Shown here: positions 33,678 through 43,518 of the stretch, piece after piece
How the letters are laid out: each line of letters opens with the position of its first letter
Numbering within the stretch: the stretch's first letter is position 1
NCBI GenBank assembly: GCA_008107755.1
Contig: VIRH01000060.1
Span: 1-64,000 of the forward strand
DNA from: Rhodobacterales bacterium
GTDB taxonomy: Bacteria; Pseudomonadota; Alphaproteobacteria; Rhizobiales; Stappiaceae
Length of the DNA: 64,000 nt
Direction: 5' to 3'
The notes under the pieces: model-generated
What the model saw: the letters and a program-made list of their open reading frames with translations, nothing else
What the model was told of the DNA's origin: nothing
Database searches by the model: none
Position numbers and translations under genes: made by a program

Positions 33678-36638
33678 CTAGCTGCCGGCATGGGCCGCGT
33701 CCCATTCACGCAGTGCCTCGGCATCGCGCAGGGTAACGTCCGGATAATCCGGATCGCTGCCGACGTCAGGCAGGATCTTCCACGACCGGGCGCATTTGCG
33801 GCCGTCCGCCAGTCCGGGCACGACAGCAACATCCTTCGTATCGTCCAGCGTGAAGGCACCCTCGGGTGCCGGATCGCTGGAGAGCGTCAGCTGGCTGGTG
33901 ATTGCGATATCGGCCATGTCGCGGCCCTGAAGAGCGGCCATCAGGTCCGGATCGGTGACATGGACGACCGGATGCGCCTCGAGAGACGAGCCGATGCGCT
34001 TTTCGCGGCGTTCGACTTCAAGAGCCCCCGTGATCACGCGGCGGACGGTCTTGATCCGCGCCCATTTGGCGGCAAGGTCGGCATCTTTCCACTCGGCGGG
34101 GACGGTCGGGAACTGCTGCAGATGAACCGAAACATCCTCGCCGTAGCGGGCGGTCCAGGTCTCGTCCATGGTGAAGGGCATCATCGGGGCCATCCACGTT
34201 ACGAGGCAGTTGAACAGCTTGTCGATGACGCACAGCGACGCCTTGCGGCGCATCGAGGAAGCCGCGTCGCAGTAGAGCGTGTCCTTGCGGATGTCAAAAT
34301 AGAACGCCGACAGTTCCACCGTCATGAAGGTGAAGAGCTGATGGAAGATCCGCTTGTAGTCAAAGTCCCGATAGGCTTCGCGGACCATGGCATCCAGCTC
34401 GGTCAGCCGATGCAACATCAGCCGTTCCAGCTCCGGCATGTCGGCCAGGACGACCTCTTCGCCCTTGGCATGGGCAAGCGAGCCCAGCATCCAGCGCAGC
34501 GTGTTGCGCAGCTTGCGATAGCTGTCGACGTTGGTCTTGATGATCTCCTGGCCGAGACGCTGGTCTTCCCAGTAATCGGTGGAGGCGACCCAGAGGCGCA
34601 GGATATCGGCACCGTACTGCTTGATCACGTCCTGCGGGAACACCTGGTTTCCGAGCGACTTGGACATCTTGCGTCCGTCCTCGGCCATGGTGAAGCCGTG
34701 GGTCAGCACCGCGTCGTAAGGGGCATGGCCCCGCGTTCCGCAGCTTTCCAGAAGCGAGGAATGGAACCAGCCGCGATGCTGGTCCGAGCCTTCCAGGTAA
34801 AGAACATAGTCGTTGCCGCCGTCCGGCTTGCGCTTCGGCGCAAGGTCTTCGCGCTGTTCCAGCACGAAGGCATGGGTCGAGCCGCTGTCGAACCACACGT
34901 CGAGAATGTCGCGCACCATGTCCCAGTCGTCGGCGGAATAATCGTTTCCGAGGAAACGTTCCTTTGCGCCGTCTTCATACCAGGCGTCGGCGCCTTCCTT
35001 GTTGAAGGCTTCGAAGATGCGTTTGTTGACGGCTTCGTCCTTCAGGATCTCTCCGCTGTCCTTGTGGATGAAGACGGTGATCGGCACGCCCCAGGCGCGC
35101 TGGCGCGACAGCACCCAGTCCGGCCGGTTCTCGATCATCGAGCGCAGCCGGTTCTGGCCGCTGCCCGGCACGAAGCGCGTTTCGTCGATTGCGTTCAGCG
35201 CGCGGCTGCGCAAGGTGTCGCCTTCGCCGGAAAGCTGTTTGTCCATATGGACGAACCACTGCGGCGTGTTGCGGAAGATCACCGGCTTCTTGGAGCGCCA
35301 GGAATGCGGGTAGGAATGGGTCAGCCGGCCGAGGCCGATCAGATTGCCGCTTTCCTTCAGCTTTTCGATGACGGCCTTGTTGGCCTTGCCCTTTTCGCCC
35401 TTGTGAGTGATGACCTCGCAGCCATCGAAACCCGGGGCGTCCTTGGTGTAGAAGCCATCGTCAGCGACCGTGAACGGGATGGCGGTGTTGATGCCGCGCG
35501 CCTCCAGCTCGGCCCGCTTCTCCATCCAGATCTCGAAGTCGTCCGTGCCGTGGCCGGGGGCCGTGTGAACGAAGCCGGTACCGGCATCGTCGGTCACGTG
35601 GTCGCCATCGAGCATCGGAACGTCGAAGTCGTAGCCGCCGAGGTCCAGGTCCGCGAGCGGATGGGCGCAGGTCATCGTTGCGAGTTCATCCGGCGTCACT
35701 TCGCGTACGCGGGCGAAATCTGTGATGCGCGCATTCTTGAAAACGTCTTCGGCAAGCGCGTCCGACAGGATCAGAAGGTCGCCCTTCTGCACCCAGTTGT
35801 CGTCCGGCAGTCCGTCCTGCGTCACTTCGAAGAGGCTGTAGGCAATGCGCGCCGAATAGCTGATCGCCCGGTTGCCGGGGATGGTCCACGGGGTGGTCGT
35901 CCAGATCACCACGGACGCATCGAGAAGCTGCTCGACCGCTGCCTCGTCGCTGCCGCCAGCGGAGGTGACCGGGAATTTCACCCAGATCATGTCGGACTTG
36001 TAGTCCTGATATTCGATCTCGGCCTCGGCCAGCGCGGTCTTTTCAACGACCGACCACATGACCGGCTTCGAGCCGCGGTAGAGCTGGCCGGACGTGGCGA
36101 ATTTCATCAGCTCGTTCGCGATGGTCGCCTCGCTCTCGAAGCGCATGGTCAGATAGGGATTGTCCCAGTCGCCCTCGATGCCGAGCCGTTTGAACTCCTC
36201 GCGCTGGACGCTGATCCAGTGATCGGCGAACTCGCGGCATTCCTTGCGGAACTCGATGACCGGAACTTCGTCCTTGTTCTTGCCCTTGGCGCGGTACTGT
36301 TCCTCGATCTTCCACTCGATCGGCAGTCCGTGACAATCCCAGCCCGGAACGTAGTTGCTCTCGTAGCCCATCATCTGCATGGAGCGGCTGACGATATCCT
36401 TCAGCGTCTTGTTGAGCGCGTGGCCGATATGGATATTGCCGTTCGCATAGGGAGGCCCATCATGAAGGACGAACTTGTCCCGGCCCTTACCCTGTTCCCG
36501 CAGCTTCTTGTAGATGTCCAGTTTTTCCCAGCGGGCCAGGATTTCCGGCTCCTTCTTGGGAAGGCCTGCACGCATGGGAAAATCCGTCTGCGGCAGGTTC
36601 AGGGTTTCGGAATAGTCGCGTTTATCTGTCTCGGTCAT
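33678..36638 (-). CDS. ileS: Isoleucyl-tRNA synthetase
   Basis: 986 residues. Class I synthetase with [13 protein letters not shown] (HIGH motif, ~60), the CP1 editing domain with [14 protein letters not shown] (~230-245), [16 protein letters not shown], and [10 protein letters not shown] (KMSKS). The C-terminal tRNA-binding part ends [18 protein letters not shown]; the C-terminal zinc cysteines of many bacterial forms are absent. First gene of the ileS-lspA-lipoprotein operon; no T-box was seen upstream. Confidence 0.97.
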   Translation of the reverse strand: MTETDKRDYSETLNLPQTDFPMRAGLPKKEPEILARWEKLDIYKKLREQGKGRDKFVLHDGPPYANGNIHIGHALNKTLKDIVSRSMQMMGYESNYVPGWDCHGLPIEWKIEEQYRAKGKNKDEVPVIEFRKECREFADHWISVQREEFKRLGIEGDWDNPYLTMRFESEATIANELMKFATSGQLYRGSKPVMWSVVEKTALAEAEIEYQDYKSDMIWVKFPVTSAGGSDEAAVEQLLDASVVIWTTTPWTIPGNRAISYSARIAYSLFEVTQDGLPDDNWVQKGDLLILSDALAEDVFKNARITDFARVREVTPDELATMTCAHPLADLDLGGYDFDVPMLDGDHVTDDAGTGFVHTAPGHGTDDFEIWMEKRAELEARGINTAIPFTVADDGFYTKDAPGFDGCEVITHKGEKGKANKAVIEKLKESGNLIGLGRLTHSYPHSWRSKKPVIFRNTPQWFVHMDKQLSGEGDTLRSRALNAIDETRFVPGSGQNRLRSMIENRPDWVLSRQRAWGVPITVFIHKDSGEILKDEAVNKRIFEAFNKEGADAWYEDGAKERFLGNDYSADDWDMVRDILDVWFDSGSTHAFVLEQREDLAPKRKPDGGNDYVLYLEGSDQHRGWFHSSLLESCGTRGHAPYDAVLTHGFTMAEDGRKMSKSLGNQVFPQDVIKQYGADILRLWVASTDYWEDQRLGQEIIKTNVDSYRKLRNTLRWMLGSLAHAKGEEVVLADMPELERLMLHRLTELDAMVREAYRDFDYKRIFHQLFTFMTVELSAFYFDIRKDTLYCDAASSMRRKASLCVIDKLFNCLVTWMAPMMPFTMDETWTARYGEDVSVHLQQFPTVPAEWKDADLAAKWARIKTVRRVITGALEVERREKRIGSSLEAHPVVHVTDPDLMAALQGRDMADIAITSQLTLSSDPAPEGAFTLDDTKDVAVVPGLADGRKCARSWKILPDVGSDPDYPDVTLRDAEALREWDAAHAGS

Positions 36639-37034
36639 CGTCGAATCGATCCGGTCGTCGTCCGGGCATGCGGCCCGCGAAAATGTTGCTGGATATGTGC
36701 CTTGCCGATGCCGGCCGGCAGTCTGATACAGGAGTATCCCGGTCCCTGGCGCCGCGTTACCGCGTCAGCCGAGGGCCGGGCAAGTAATTCGCGACAAAGC
36801 GGCCATTGTTGAGCCGATGAATATGAGAGCCTTGTTGTGCATGGCAAGGGACATAGCAGCACTTCACGCGCGAATAAAGATCTTCTGGACTTGTCTGCCG
36901 GCTTTGTCTGCCGGAACCCGCCTTCGAAGACCCTTGTGCGCTCCCCGAATGGTGGCGGGTAACCGATTAGAGAGGAGTTTGCTGCAGGATTTACCGATAC
37001 GGCAAGACACAGACGGCAGGGGCGATCCGGGGAG
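36639..37034. other. Divergent intergenic region, no gene seen
   Basis: 396 bp between ileS (minus) and the GT87-like gene (plus). I found only short ORFs without ribosome-binding sites. A repeated CTTGTCTGCCGG / CTTTGTCTGCCGG (36892-36915) is the only local structure. Both promoters should be here. Confidence 0.5.
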
Positions 37035-38342
37035 ATGGCGGACAGTGCGGACACGAATGCAGACCCTGGCGCGAACCCCGGGTCCGGCCGGACGGAGCAG
37101 GACGCAGGCCGCGGGCTCTGGCACAGGGGCGTGCGCGAAGGAGACTGGCTGACCTGGGACAGGATCGGCTTTGCCTGCGTCTGCGTCGCGATCGGCCTCG
37201 TCGCGGGCCTCCTCTGGATGCTTTTGCTTCCCAACAGCTTTTCATCGCCCAACGGCACGCTGCTCATGGACTATTTCAGCTTCTGGCTGGCGGGCCGACA
37301 GGTGCTCGCTGGCGACCCGGCATTGGTCTACCGGACAGCCGACTTTGCGGTTCTGCAGCAACAGCTGACGGCGTCCGACACGTTCTTCAGTTTCTTCTAT
37401 CCGCCGACCTATCAGCTTCTCCAGGGCATCTATGCCCTGCTGCCCTACAAGGCCGCTTTCGCCGCCTTCGTCTTCTCGACCACGGGGCTACTGCTTCTGG
37501 CTTGCCGGCTCATTGGCGGAAACTGGTTGCTGGCGGTGTGCCTGATCCTCATTCCGGCGTCAGCCAACAATGCCTTCTTCGGGCAGAACGCGGCCCTCAC
37601 GGCCGCACTTTTCGGCTTCTTTCTCGTCGCTGTGGAGCGGGAGAAGATGGTGCTGGCGGGCATCGCGCTCGGCCTTTTGACGATCAAGCCGCAGCTCGGC
37701 ATCCTCGTGCCTGTTGCCCTGATCGCGAGCCTCAACTGGCGAACCTTCCTCAGCGCTTCTGTCACGACGCTGGTCTTGGCTGGCCTGAGCGCCGCCCTGC
37801 TGGGCGTCGGCGTCTGGCAGGCGTTCTGGCAACAGGCGCCGCTCGCCGCAGCTGTCATGGAAGGCGGCAATGTCGAATGGGAGAAGATGATCTCCGTCTA
37901 CAGCAGCGGCCGGCTGCTTGGCCTCGCTCACGCTGCAGCGATGACCGTTCAGGCGACCTTCGCCACTGCGGCTCTGGCCTGCGTCTGGGTCGTCTGGCGG
38001 CGCTCGACGCGCATGGATGTCCTGGCGCCGGTTCTCGTCGGCGGAACGCTGCTCGTGACGCCCTTCGCGCTCTCCTACGACCTTGCGCTTCTCATCATCC
38101 CTTCCGCATTCCTCATCAGATCAGGGCTCGAGACCGGCTTTCTGCCTTACGAGAAGTTTGTCCTGTTTCTGGTGATCGCATTGTCCGCCTCCACCAGTCC
38201 GCTGGCGATCTGGCTGCACCTCCCCATCGCACCGCTGTTGCCGGCAATGGTTCTGGGCCTTGGACTGCGCCGGTTCGTCTCTGGCCGCCAGGAAGGCAGG
38301 CAGGCGCGGGCAGTGTCGAACGGCGCGCCTGCCTCAGCCTGA
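37035..38342 (+). CDS. DUF2029 (GT87-like) membrane glycosyltransferase
   Basis: 435 residues; ATG with GGGGAG directly upstream. About ten hydrophobic segments. Family signs: LMDYFSFWLAGRQVLAGDPALVY (periplasmic acidic loop, ~75-97), FFYPPTYQLL, FFGQNAALTAALFGFFL and GLLTIKPQLGILVPVALI. DUF2029 proteins are polyprenyl-phosphate sugar-dependent mannosyl/arabinosyl transferases in actinobacteria; in alphaproteobacteria the substrate is unknown. The first ~35 residues are acidic and disordered. Overlaps the convergent DMT gene by 9 nt. Confidence 0.82.
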   Translation: MADSADTNADPGANPGSGRTEQDAGRGLWHRGVREGDWLTWDRIGFACVCVAIGLVAGLLWMLLLPNSFSSPNGTLLMDYFSFWLAGRQVLAGDPALVYRTADFAVLQQQLTASDTFFSFFYPPTYQLLQGIYALLPYKAAFAAFVFSTTGLLLLACRLIGGNWLLAVCLILIPASANNAFFGQNAALTAALFGFFLVAVEREKMVLAGIALGLLTIKPQLGILVPVALIASLNWRTFLSASVTTLVLAGLSAALLGVGVWQAFWQQAPLAAAVMEGGNVEWEKMISVYSSGRLLGLAHAAAMTVQATFATAALACVWVVWRRSTRMDVLAPVLVGGTLLVTPFALSYDLALLIIPSAFLIRSGLETGFLPYEKFVLFLVIALSASTSPLAIWLHLPIAPLLPAMVLGLGLRRFVSGRQEGRQARAVSNGAPASA

Positions 38343-39260
38343 GACGACGGTCTTCTGAAGGCGTTCCCGATGAGCGATGTAAAGCCCGCTTGCGATGATC
38401 AGTGCGATGCCGGCCCAGGTCGGTCCATCAGGAAACTCGGTGAAGACGAGATAGCCGAACAGCGTCGCGCCGACGATCTCAAGATACTGCAGAGGAGCCA
38501 GCAGGCTGGCGCTTCCCCGTTGGAAGGCCGCCACCACGAGCCCATGGGCTGCGAAGGAAATCAGGCCGATCGTGAACAGAAGCAGCGTTTGCGATCCATC
38601 GGGCAGAACGGTCTCCATGCCATCAAAACCGGCCGCGGTCCCGACCAGCAGTGCAGAGCCCAGCAGAAGTGATCCCGAAAGTCCGGCGCTGAGCTGGACG
38701 GTCAGAAGATTGTCGGTGACCGGATAAAGCCGGTTGATGATGAGATAGAAGGCAAACAGCACCGCGGTGCAGACCGGCAACAGGCTGATCAGGCCGAACT
38801 CGGCGATATTGGGCCGCAGAATGATCATTGCCCCGGCGAGCCCCACGAGAACCGCGCCTATTCGCCTCGGCCCGACCCGTTCCTTCAGCACCAGCGCCGC
38901 AAGGATCGTCAGGATCATCGGCTCCACGAAGAAGATCGAGATCGCAGTCGCGACCGACATGTACTTGATGGCGATGAAGAAGCAGAGCGATGCCGTGGCC
39001 AGAAAGAGACCGCGTAGATAGTTGACCACTGTCTGCCGTCCGCGCAGGCAGGCGAAGCGGCCCGTGACAACGATGACGGCAAGGCTGATCAAGAACTGGA
39101 ACAGGAAACGCCCGAAGGTGATCAGCAGCGGCGGAAGATCGGCCGACAGAAATCTGGCAATGGTGTCCATCATGGGAACCATCAGCATGGCGACGGACAT
39201 CAGCAGCACCGCAACAAGCGGGTTCTCAGTGTTGCCGGCGGTCAGCGAGGTCTGGCTCAA
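38334..39260 (-). CDS. EamA/DMT family permease
   Basis: 308 residues, ten membrane segments in two EamA repeats (~15-140 and ~160-295). Typical RFLFQFLISL, SVATAISIFFVEPMILTILAALVLKERV, and AAFQRGSASLLAPLQYLEIVGATLFGYLVFTEFPD. Drug/metabolite exporter family; substrate unknown. Its ATG overlaps the ribF stop by 4 nt, so it is co-transcribed with ribF; riboflavin or flavin-related export is possible but unproven. Confidence 0.9.
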   Translation of the reverse strand: MSQTSLTAGNTENPLVAVLLMSVAMLMVPMMDTIARFLSADLPPLLITFGRFLFQFLISLAVIVVTGRFACLRGRQTVVNYLRGLFLATASLCFFIAIKYMSVATAISIFFVEPMILTILAALVLKERVGPRRIGAVLVGLAGAMIILRPNIAEFGLISLLPVCTAVLFAFYLIINRLYPVTDNLLTVQLSAGLSGSLLLGSALLVGTAAGFDGMETVLPDGSQTLLLFTIGLISFAAHGLVVAAFQRGSASLLAPLQYLEIVGATLFGYLVFTEFPDGPTWAGIALIIASGLYIAHRERLQKTVVSG

Positions 39261-40255
39261 GATGCGAGATCCAGCAGCTTGACGTCGATCTCCGACAGCG
39301 GCTGAAGGGATGCGAGCGCTGCCCGTGCCTCCGCGCTGTCCGTGTCCATCTGGGCGATCAGCGCGTCGACGGAGTCGAATTTCTCCTCTCCGCGCAGATA
39401 GGAAATCAGATGCACCCGAAGCGTCTGGCCGTAAAGATCGCCGGCGAAGTCGAACAGGTGCACTTCGAACAGTCTGGCGCCGTTGTCGAAGGTCGGCCGG
39501 CGACCGTAACTCGCAACCCCCTCGTGCCAGGTGTCCCCGACCTTGACCTTCACCGCATAGATACCTTCAAGCAGCGGACATTCCGCAGCCAGGCGCAGGT
39601 TGGCGGTCGGATAACCGAGGTCCCGGCCGCGCTTGTCACCATGTTGCACCTCGGCCTCGAAGAACCAGCGATATCCAAGCAGGGCATTGGCCTGCGCGAT
39701 GTCGCCCTCGGCAAGTGCGGTCCGAATACGGGTGGAAGAGACCGCTTCTGCACCCTCGTCCTCTTCCCGATGAACGATGGTGACACCGAAGCCGCGTTCC
39801 GCGCCTGCGGTGCGCAGATAGTCCGGCGTTCCCTGCCGCGCCCGGCCGAAGTGAAAGTCATAGCCGGTGACCGCGTGACGGATGCCGAGCGTGTCGATGA
39901 GGATATCCTGAACGAAGGCGTTCGCCTCGATGCCGGCGAAATCTCGCGTGAAGGGGAGGATCAGCACTCCGTCAAGCCCGTAGTGGCGCAGCATGTCGAC
40001 CTTGATATTGGCCGGTGTCAGCCGGAAGACGGGCTTTTCAGGATTGAAAACGGTTCGCGGATGCGGCTCGAATGTCATCGCGAAGACGGGGTGATGGGTC
40101 CCGTGGCCCATTCCAAGCGCGGCGTCGAGGACAGCCCGGTGGCCCCGGTGCAGGCCGTCGAAATTGCCGATCGCGACGACGCCGTCCCGCAGCTCTGGCG
40201 GAAACGCTTCAAGACTTTCGACAACCACGAAGTCGGGAGAAGTGGACGATGGCAT
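39257..40255 (-). CDS. ribF: Bifunctional riboflavin kinase/FAD synthetase RibF
   Basis: 332 residues from the ATG at 40255 (MPSSTSPDF); the frame runs to 40390 without good sequence. N-terminal FAD synthetase (GNFDGLHRGHRAVL, SSTRIRTALAEGDI) and C-terminal riboflavin kinase (GRDLGYPTANL, GVASYGRRPTFDNG, EVHLFDF) domains. Converts riboflavin to FMN and FAD. Followed by the DMT permease with a 4-nt overlap. Confidence 0.95.
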   Translation of the reverse strand: MPSSTSPDFVVVESLEAFPPELRDGVVAIGNFDGLHRGHRAVLDAALGMGHGTHHPVFAMTFEPHPRTVFNPEKPVFRLTPANIKVDMLRHYGLDGVLILPFTRDFAGIEANAFVQDILIDTLGIRHAVTGYDFHFGRARQGTPDYLRTAGAERGFGVTIVHREEDEGAEAVSSTRIRTALAEGDIAQANALLGYRWFFEAEVQHGDKRGRDLGYPTANLRLAAECPLLEGIYAVKVKVGDTWHEGVASYGRRPTFDNGARLFEVHLFDFAGDLYGQTLRVHLISYLRGEEKFDSVDALIAQMDTDSAEARAALASLQPLSEIDVKLLDLAS

Positions 40256-40470
40256 GCGGCGGCCTCTGCGCAATTCCGATCGGAACGAAAATAAAGAGCC
40301 CGGAATGGTCCGCACCCCGGGAAGGTTCGTACCCGGAAGCGGATCCCGCGATGGGGTGCCGGCGGGCATCGGCGTGGAACCTGCCGCCAAGCTCGCAAAA
40401 GGTCAAGGTCGCGTTGGTCTTACGGCGGCAAGAATGATCACCACCCGGCGCCGCAGTGAAACGACTTATA

Positions 40471-40917
40471 CTAGAGGCCCGAATTGTCCTCATCCCGTAG
40501 CGGTACTTTCACCAGTGCTTCGCCCTCCAGCACCACGGTGCCGTCGACGCTGCACACGCAGGACAATCTGGCGCGATTGCCCTTTTTGTGTAGCTCCTCG
40601 ACCGTGACCGTCACCTTGACGTCATCGCCGATACGCACCGGTGCCTTGAAGTTCAGCGTCTGGGACAGGTAGATAGCGCCGGGCCCGGGAAGGCGCGTGC
40701 CGAGCACGGCGGAGATCAGGCTTGCCGTATAGAGACCGTGCGCGATTCGCGTCTTGAAAGGCGTCCGCGCAGCGAAATGCTCGGACAGGTGAATCGGGTT
40801 TCTGTCACCCGATACTTCGGCGAAGCCGACGACATCGGAAGAACTGACATGCTTCACGAGTTCTTCACTCATGCCGGTCCTGAGGTCTTCGAAGCAAAGT
40901 TTTTGTAGTTCCAGCAT
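40471..40917 (-). CDS. MaoC-like (R)-specific enoyl-CoA hydratase
   Basis: 148 residues. Hotdog fold with the hydratase-2 motif FAEVSGDRNPIHLSEHFAARTPFKTRIAHG (~33-60, Asp and His catalytic) and APVRIGDDVKVTVTVEEL. Hydrates trans-2-enoyl-CoA, in fatty-acid or polyhydroxyalkanoate metabolism. Single gene, upstream of ribF by 215 bp. Confidence 0.88.
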   Translation of the reverse strand: MLELQKLCFEDLRTGMSEELVKHVSSSDVVGFAEVSGDRNPIHLSEHFAARTPFKTRIAHGLYTASLISAVLGTRLPGPGAIYLSQTLNFKAPVRIGDDVKVTVTVEELHKKGNRARLSCVCSVDGTVVLEGEALVKVPLRDEDNSGL

Positions 40918-41167
40918 CGAGGTTACCGCTCAGTTTTGCTTTTTCAGCTTCACGGACGCTAGGCGGCACAAGCATTTATGACAATTGTGCTTTGGACGAA
41001 GAAAAAAAGCATGCCTCATTAACGGTCTTTTCAGGGGCTCGGGCTAGATTGCGTGGAGTGTGGGGAGGTGAGGACACAAATTCCTGTGTCTCTCTCCTTC
41101 GAAGTCATAACGCGTTTCCACCGGCCCACGGCCAGGGGCCGCGCAAATTGACAGTATGGAGTAGACA

Positions 41168-41551
41168 ATGGCCCTTGATCTTCAGATGCCGGTCCTCGTG
41201 GTCGATGATTACAAGACGATGATCCGTATCATTCGCAACCTGCTCAAGCAGCTCGGTTTCGAAGACATCGACGATGCTGCGGACGGCACCGAAGCTTTGG
41301 AAAAAATGAAGCAGCGCCGCTATGGCCTGGTCATTTCCGACTGGAACATGGAACCGATGACCGGTTACGAATTGCTCAAGCAGGTCCGCGCAGACGGAAG
41401 CCTCAGCAAAACGCCGTTCATCATGGTCACCGCCGAATCCAAGACGGAAAACGTGATCGCCGCCAAGAAGGCGGGTGTGAACAACTACATCGTGAAGCCG
41501 TTCAACGCCCAGACATTGAAGGGCAAGATCGAGGCTGTGTTCTCCGACTGA
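41168..41551 (+). CDS. cheY: Chemotaxis response regulator CheY
   Basis: 127-residue single receiver domain: VVDDYKTM (D13, D14), phospho-acceptor Asp58 in GLVISDWNM, Thr88 in MVTAES, Lys110 in YIVKPF. QLGFEDIDDAADGTEAL and DWNMEPMTGYELLKQVR are CheY-like and not transcription-factor-like. It controls flagellar motor switching when phosphorylated. The cheZ gene follows at 170 bp, so it is the substrate of that phosphatase. Confidence 0.93.
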   Translation: MALDLQMPVLVVDDYKTMIRIIRNLLKQLGFEDIDDAADGTEALEKMKQRRYGLVISDWNMEPMTGYELLKQVRADGSLSKTPFIMVTAESKTENVIAAKKAGVNNYIVKPFNAQTLKGKIEAVFSD

Positions 41552-41720
41552 TTTCCAGCGCGAGACGGAACCAGGGCGCCAGGTCGCCTTTCCGTCAAGC
41601 GCAGGACGGATACCGAAGACGGCCCGGTTTTACTCAACTGAGACCGTGCCGCCCAAAGACGTATCCGTAAAGTAATAGCGGAGCCGCAGAAGGCTCTGTT
41701 TTGCGGAGGTAGCACCACCG

Positions 41721-42413
41721 ATGAAAAGGCGAGACCTTATGGCCAACATGAGACGGGAAAACGTTGCTCGCGTAATCGATTTTCTGGAAGAGAATAAAAA
41801 TCGCGAAGGCGAAGTCTCGCTGACCGACGTCATGCACCTCGCAGAAGTCATGTCCGGGTCGATGTTCGACTTCCTGTCGACGGTTCAGCCGGCCGTAACG
41901 GAAGAACTGACGGCGATTTCGCGTGAAATCGGCCGCATGAAGGATGAGATATCCCAATTGCGCGCCAATGACATGACCGGAAACAAGATTCCTGATGCCG
42001 GCCGCGAGCTGGACGCGATCGTGGAGGCGACGGAAAACGCCACCAACACGATCATGGAAGCTGCGGAAGACATCATGGGGGCCGACACGAGCGACCCTGC
42101 CGTTTACCAGGAGCTGGTCAGCAACAAGATGATCACCATCTTCGAGGCCTGCACCTTCCAGGACATTACCGGCCAGCGGATTTCCAAGGTCGTCGAAACG
42201 CTGCGTTACATCGACGAACGGGTCACCTCGTTCATCGAGCGTCTGCGCATCCCGGAAGACCTTGATGCGGCCATTTCCGAAACCGATGAGGACCGCCGCA
42301 AACGCGAACTCATCCTTCACGGGCCGCAGATGACCGGCGAGGGCGTCTCGCAGGACGACATCGATGCCATGATGGGCGGCGGCCAGGCAGATATCGACAA
42401 GCTGTTCGACTGA
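41721..42413 (+). CDS. cheZ: CheY-P phosphatase CheZ
   Basis: 230 residues from the ATG at 41721 (GGAGGT about 10 nt upstream); ATG 41739 is an alternative. A long helical hairpin carrying the CheZ active-site motif ACTFQDITGQRI (Gln147 catalytic, ~143-154). The C-terminus SQDDIDAMMGGGQADIDKLFD contains two copies of a D-I-D motif like the CheY-binding peptides of FliM and CheZ. Hydrolyses the aspartyl phosphate of CheY. Adjacent to cheY and not within a flagellar cluster in this window. Confidence 0.87.
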   Translation: MKRRDLMANMRRENVARVIDFLEENKNREGEVSLTDVMHLAEVMSGSMFDFLSTVQPAVTEELTAISREIGRMKDEISQLRANDMTGNKIPDAGRELDAIVEATENATNTIMEAAEDIMGADTSDPAVYQELVSNKMITIFEACTFQDITGQRISKVVETLRYIDERVTSFIERLRIPEDLDAAISETDEDRRKRELILHGPQMTGEGVSQDDIDAMMGGGQADIDKLFD

Positions 42414-42458
42414 CCTTCAAGCTGACCGGTCAATCCGGCGCATCTATCATGAATCGCG

Positions 42459-42490
42459 AAGGCTGCCGTTCTGGCGGCCTTTGTCTGTTT
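42459..42490 (+). terminator. Intrinsic terminator after cheZ
   Basis: AAGGCTGCC, 5-nt loop, GGCGGCCTT followed by TTGTCTGTTT. It separates cheYZ from the convergent HAD-hydrolase gene. Confidence 0.65.
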
Positions 42491-42530
42491 GGGGGCTCGT
42501 CTGCCGCTTGTGCCCCTTGTGACCCGCGCT

Positions 42531-43406
42531 CTACCAGGTGAGGCGGGGCAGGGCGGCGCGTGCGCGCAGTCCTTCTTCGGTCAGACGGCGGCGGATCAGT
42601 TGCTCGTCCGGATCGTCGCTCGGACCGAAATCGGAAGCGTGAATGCCGGCGGTGACGAACAGGACATCCAGATCCTGCGAAACCGCCCCGCGGATATCCG
42701 TCGGCAGACCGTCGCCGATGGCCAGCACCTCTTCGCGCGCCATCGGCGCGCCGGCGAGCTTTTCAAGCCTTGTCATGGCAGCCTTGTAAATGGGCGCATG
42801 TGGCTTGCCCAGGATGGCGACTTCACCACCGAGATCTTCATAGAGACGCGCAAGCGCGCCGGCGCACCAGATCAGCCGGTCGCCGCGTTCCACGACGATA
42901 TCCGGGTTCGCGCAGATCATCGGCAGCTTGCGGTCGGCAAGTTTTTGCAGGCGCTCGCGGTAATCGTCCGGCGTTTCGGTTTCGTCGTCTTCCAGGCCCG
43001 TGCAGCTGATCGCCTCGGCTTCTTCGTCATTGTAGGTGAAGGTTGCGTCGAGGCCGTGATAGAGCGGCTGATCCCGGTGCGGCCCGATATGGAGCAGCGT
43101 TTTCTTGCCCTGGTCCACCAGCACGTCGCGCGTCACGTCGCCGGACGTGACGATTTCGTCATAGGCTTCGGCCGGAACGCCCATCTCTGCCAGCATCTCG
43201 GCGACCTGCTGCGCGGGCCGGGGCGCATTCGTGATGAGGACGACCTTGCCGCCGGATTGCTCACGAAACGTCCTGAGGGCCTTGTGGGCTTCGTCAAAGG
43301 CTGTCACACCGTTGTGCAACACGCCCCACACATCGCATAGGATGCCCTTGTAGGATGGGGCAAGAGCGTGGAGCCCTTCAACAAGAAGCGGTGCAGAAAC
43401 GGTCAT
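42531..43406 (-). CDS. HAD-IIA family hydrolase (TIGR01459-like)
   Basis: 291 residues: nucleophile motif GILCDVWGVLHNG, motif II LITNAPRP, motif III GKPHAPIYKAAM and motif IV AIGDGLPTDIRGA. The pattern is that of the NagD-like branch found in alphaproteobacteria, phosphatases of sugar or nucleotide phosphates. Substrate unknown. Divergent from mutL with 112 bp between. Confidence 0.88.
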   Translation of the reverse strand: MTVSAPLLVEGLHALAPSYKGILCDVWGVLHNGVTAFDEAHKALRTFREQSGGKVVLITNAPRPAQQVAEMLAEMGVPAEAYDEIVTSGDVTRDVLVDQGKKTLLHIGPHRDQPLYHGLDATFTYNDEEAEAISCTGLEDDETETPDDYRERLQKLADRKLPMICANPDIVVERGDRLIWCAGALARLYEDLGGEVAILGKPHAPIYKAAMTRLEKLAGAPMAREEVLAIGDGLPTDIRGAVSQDLDVLFVTAGIHASDFGPSDDPDEQLIRRRLTEEGLRARAALPRLTW

Positions 43407-43518
43407 GTCAGGTCACTCGGATTGCGATTGGCGGGTGAGACTTGCAAAGAATCGGGACAAACTCGGCGCGGACCATATAGGAACATGACGCGGCGCGAAA
43501 CCGAGTAGAGAGAGTTTG

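Noticed and set aside
33243..36812. 1189-codon plus-strand ORF
   Set aside because: Entirely antisense to ileS and lspA, composition typical of a shadow frame, no domain recognised.
36639..37034. T-box or other riboswitch upstream of ileS
   Set aside because: No T-box sequence or extended conserved stem was seen and alphaproteobacteria rarely use T-boxes.
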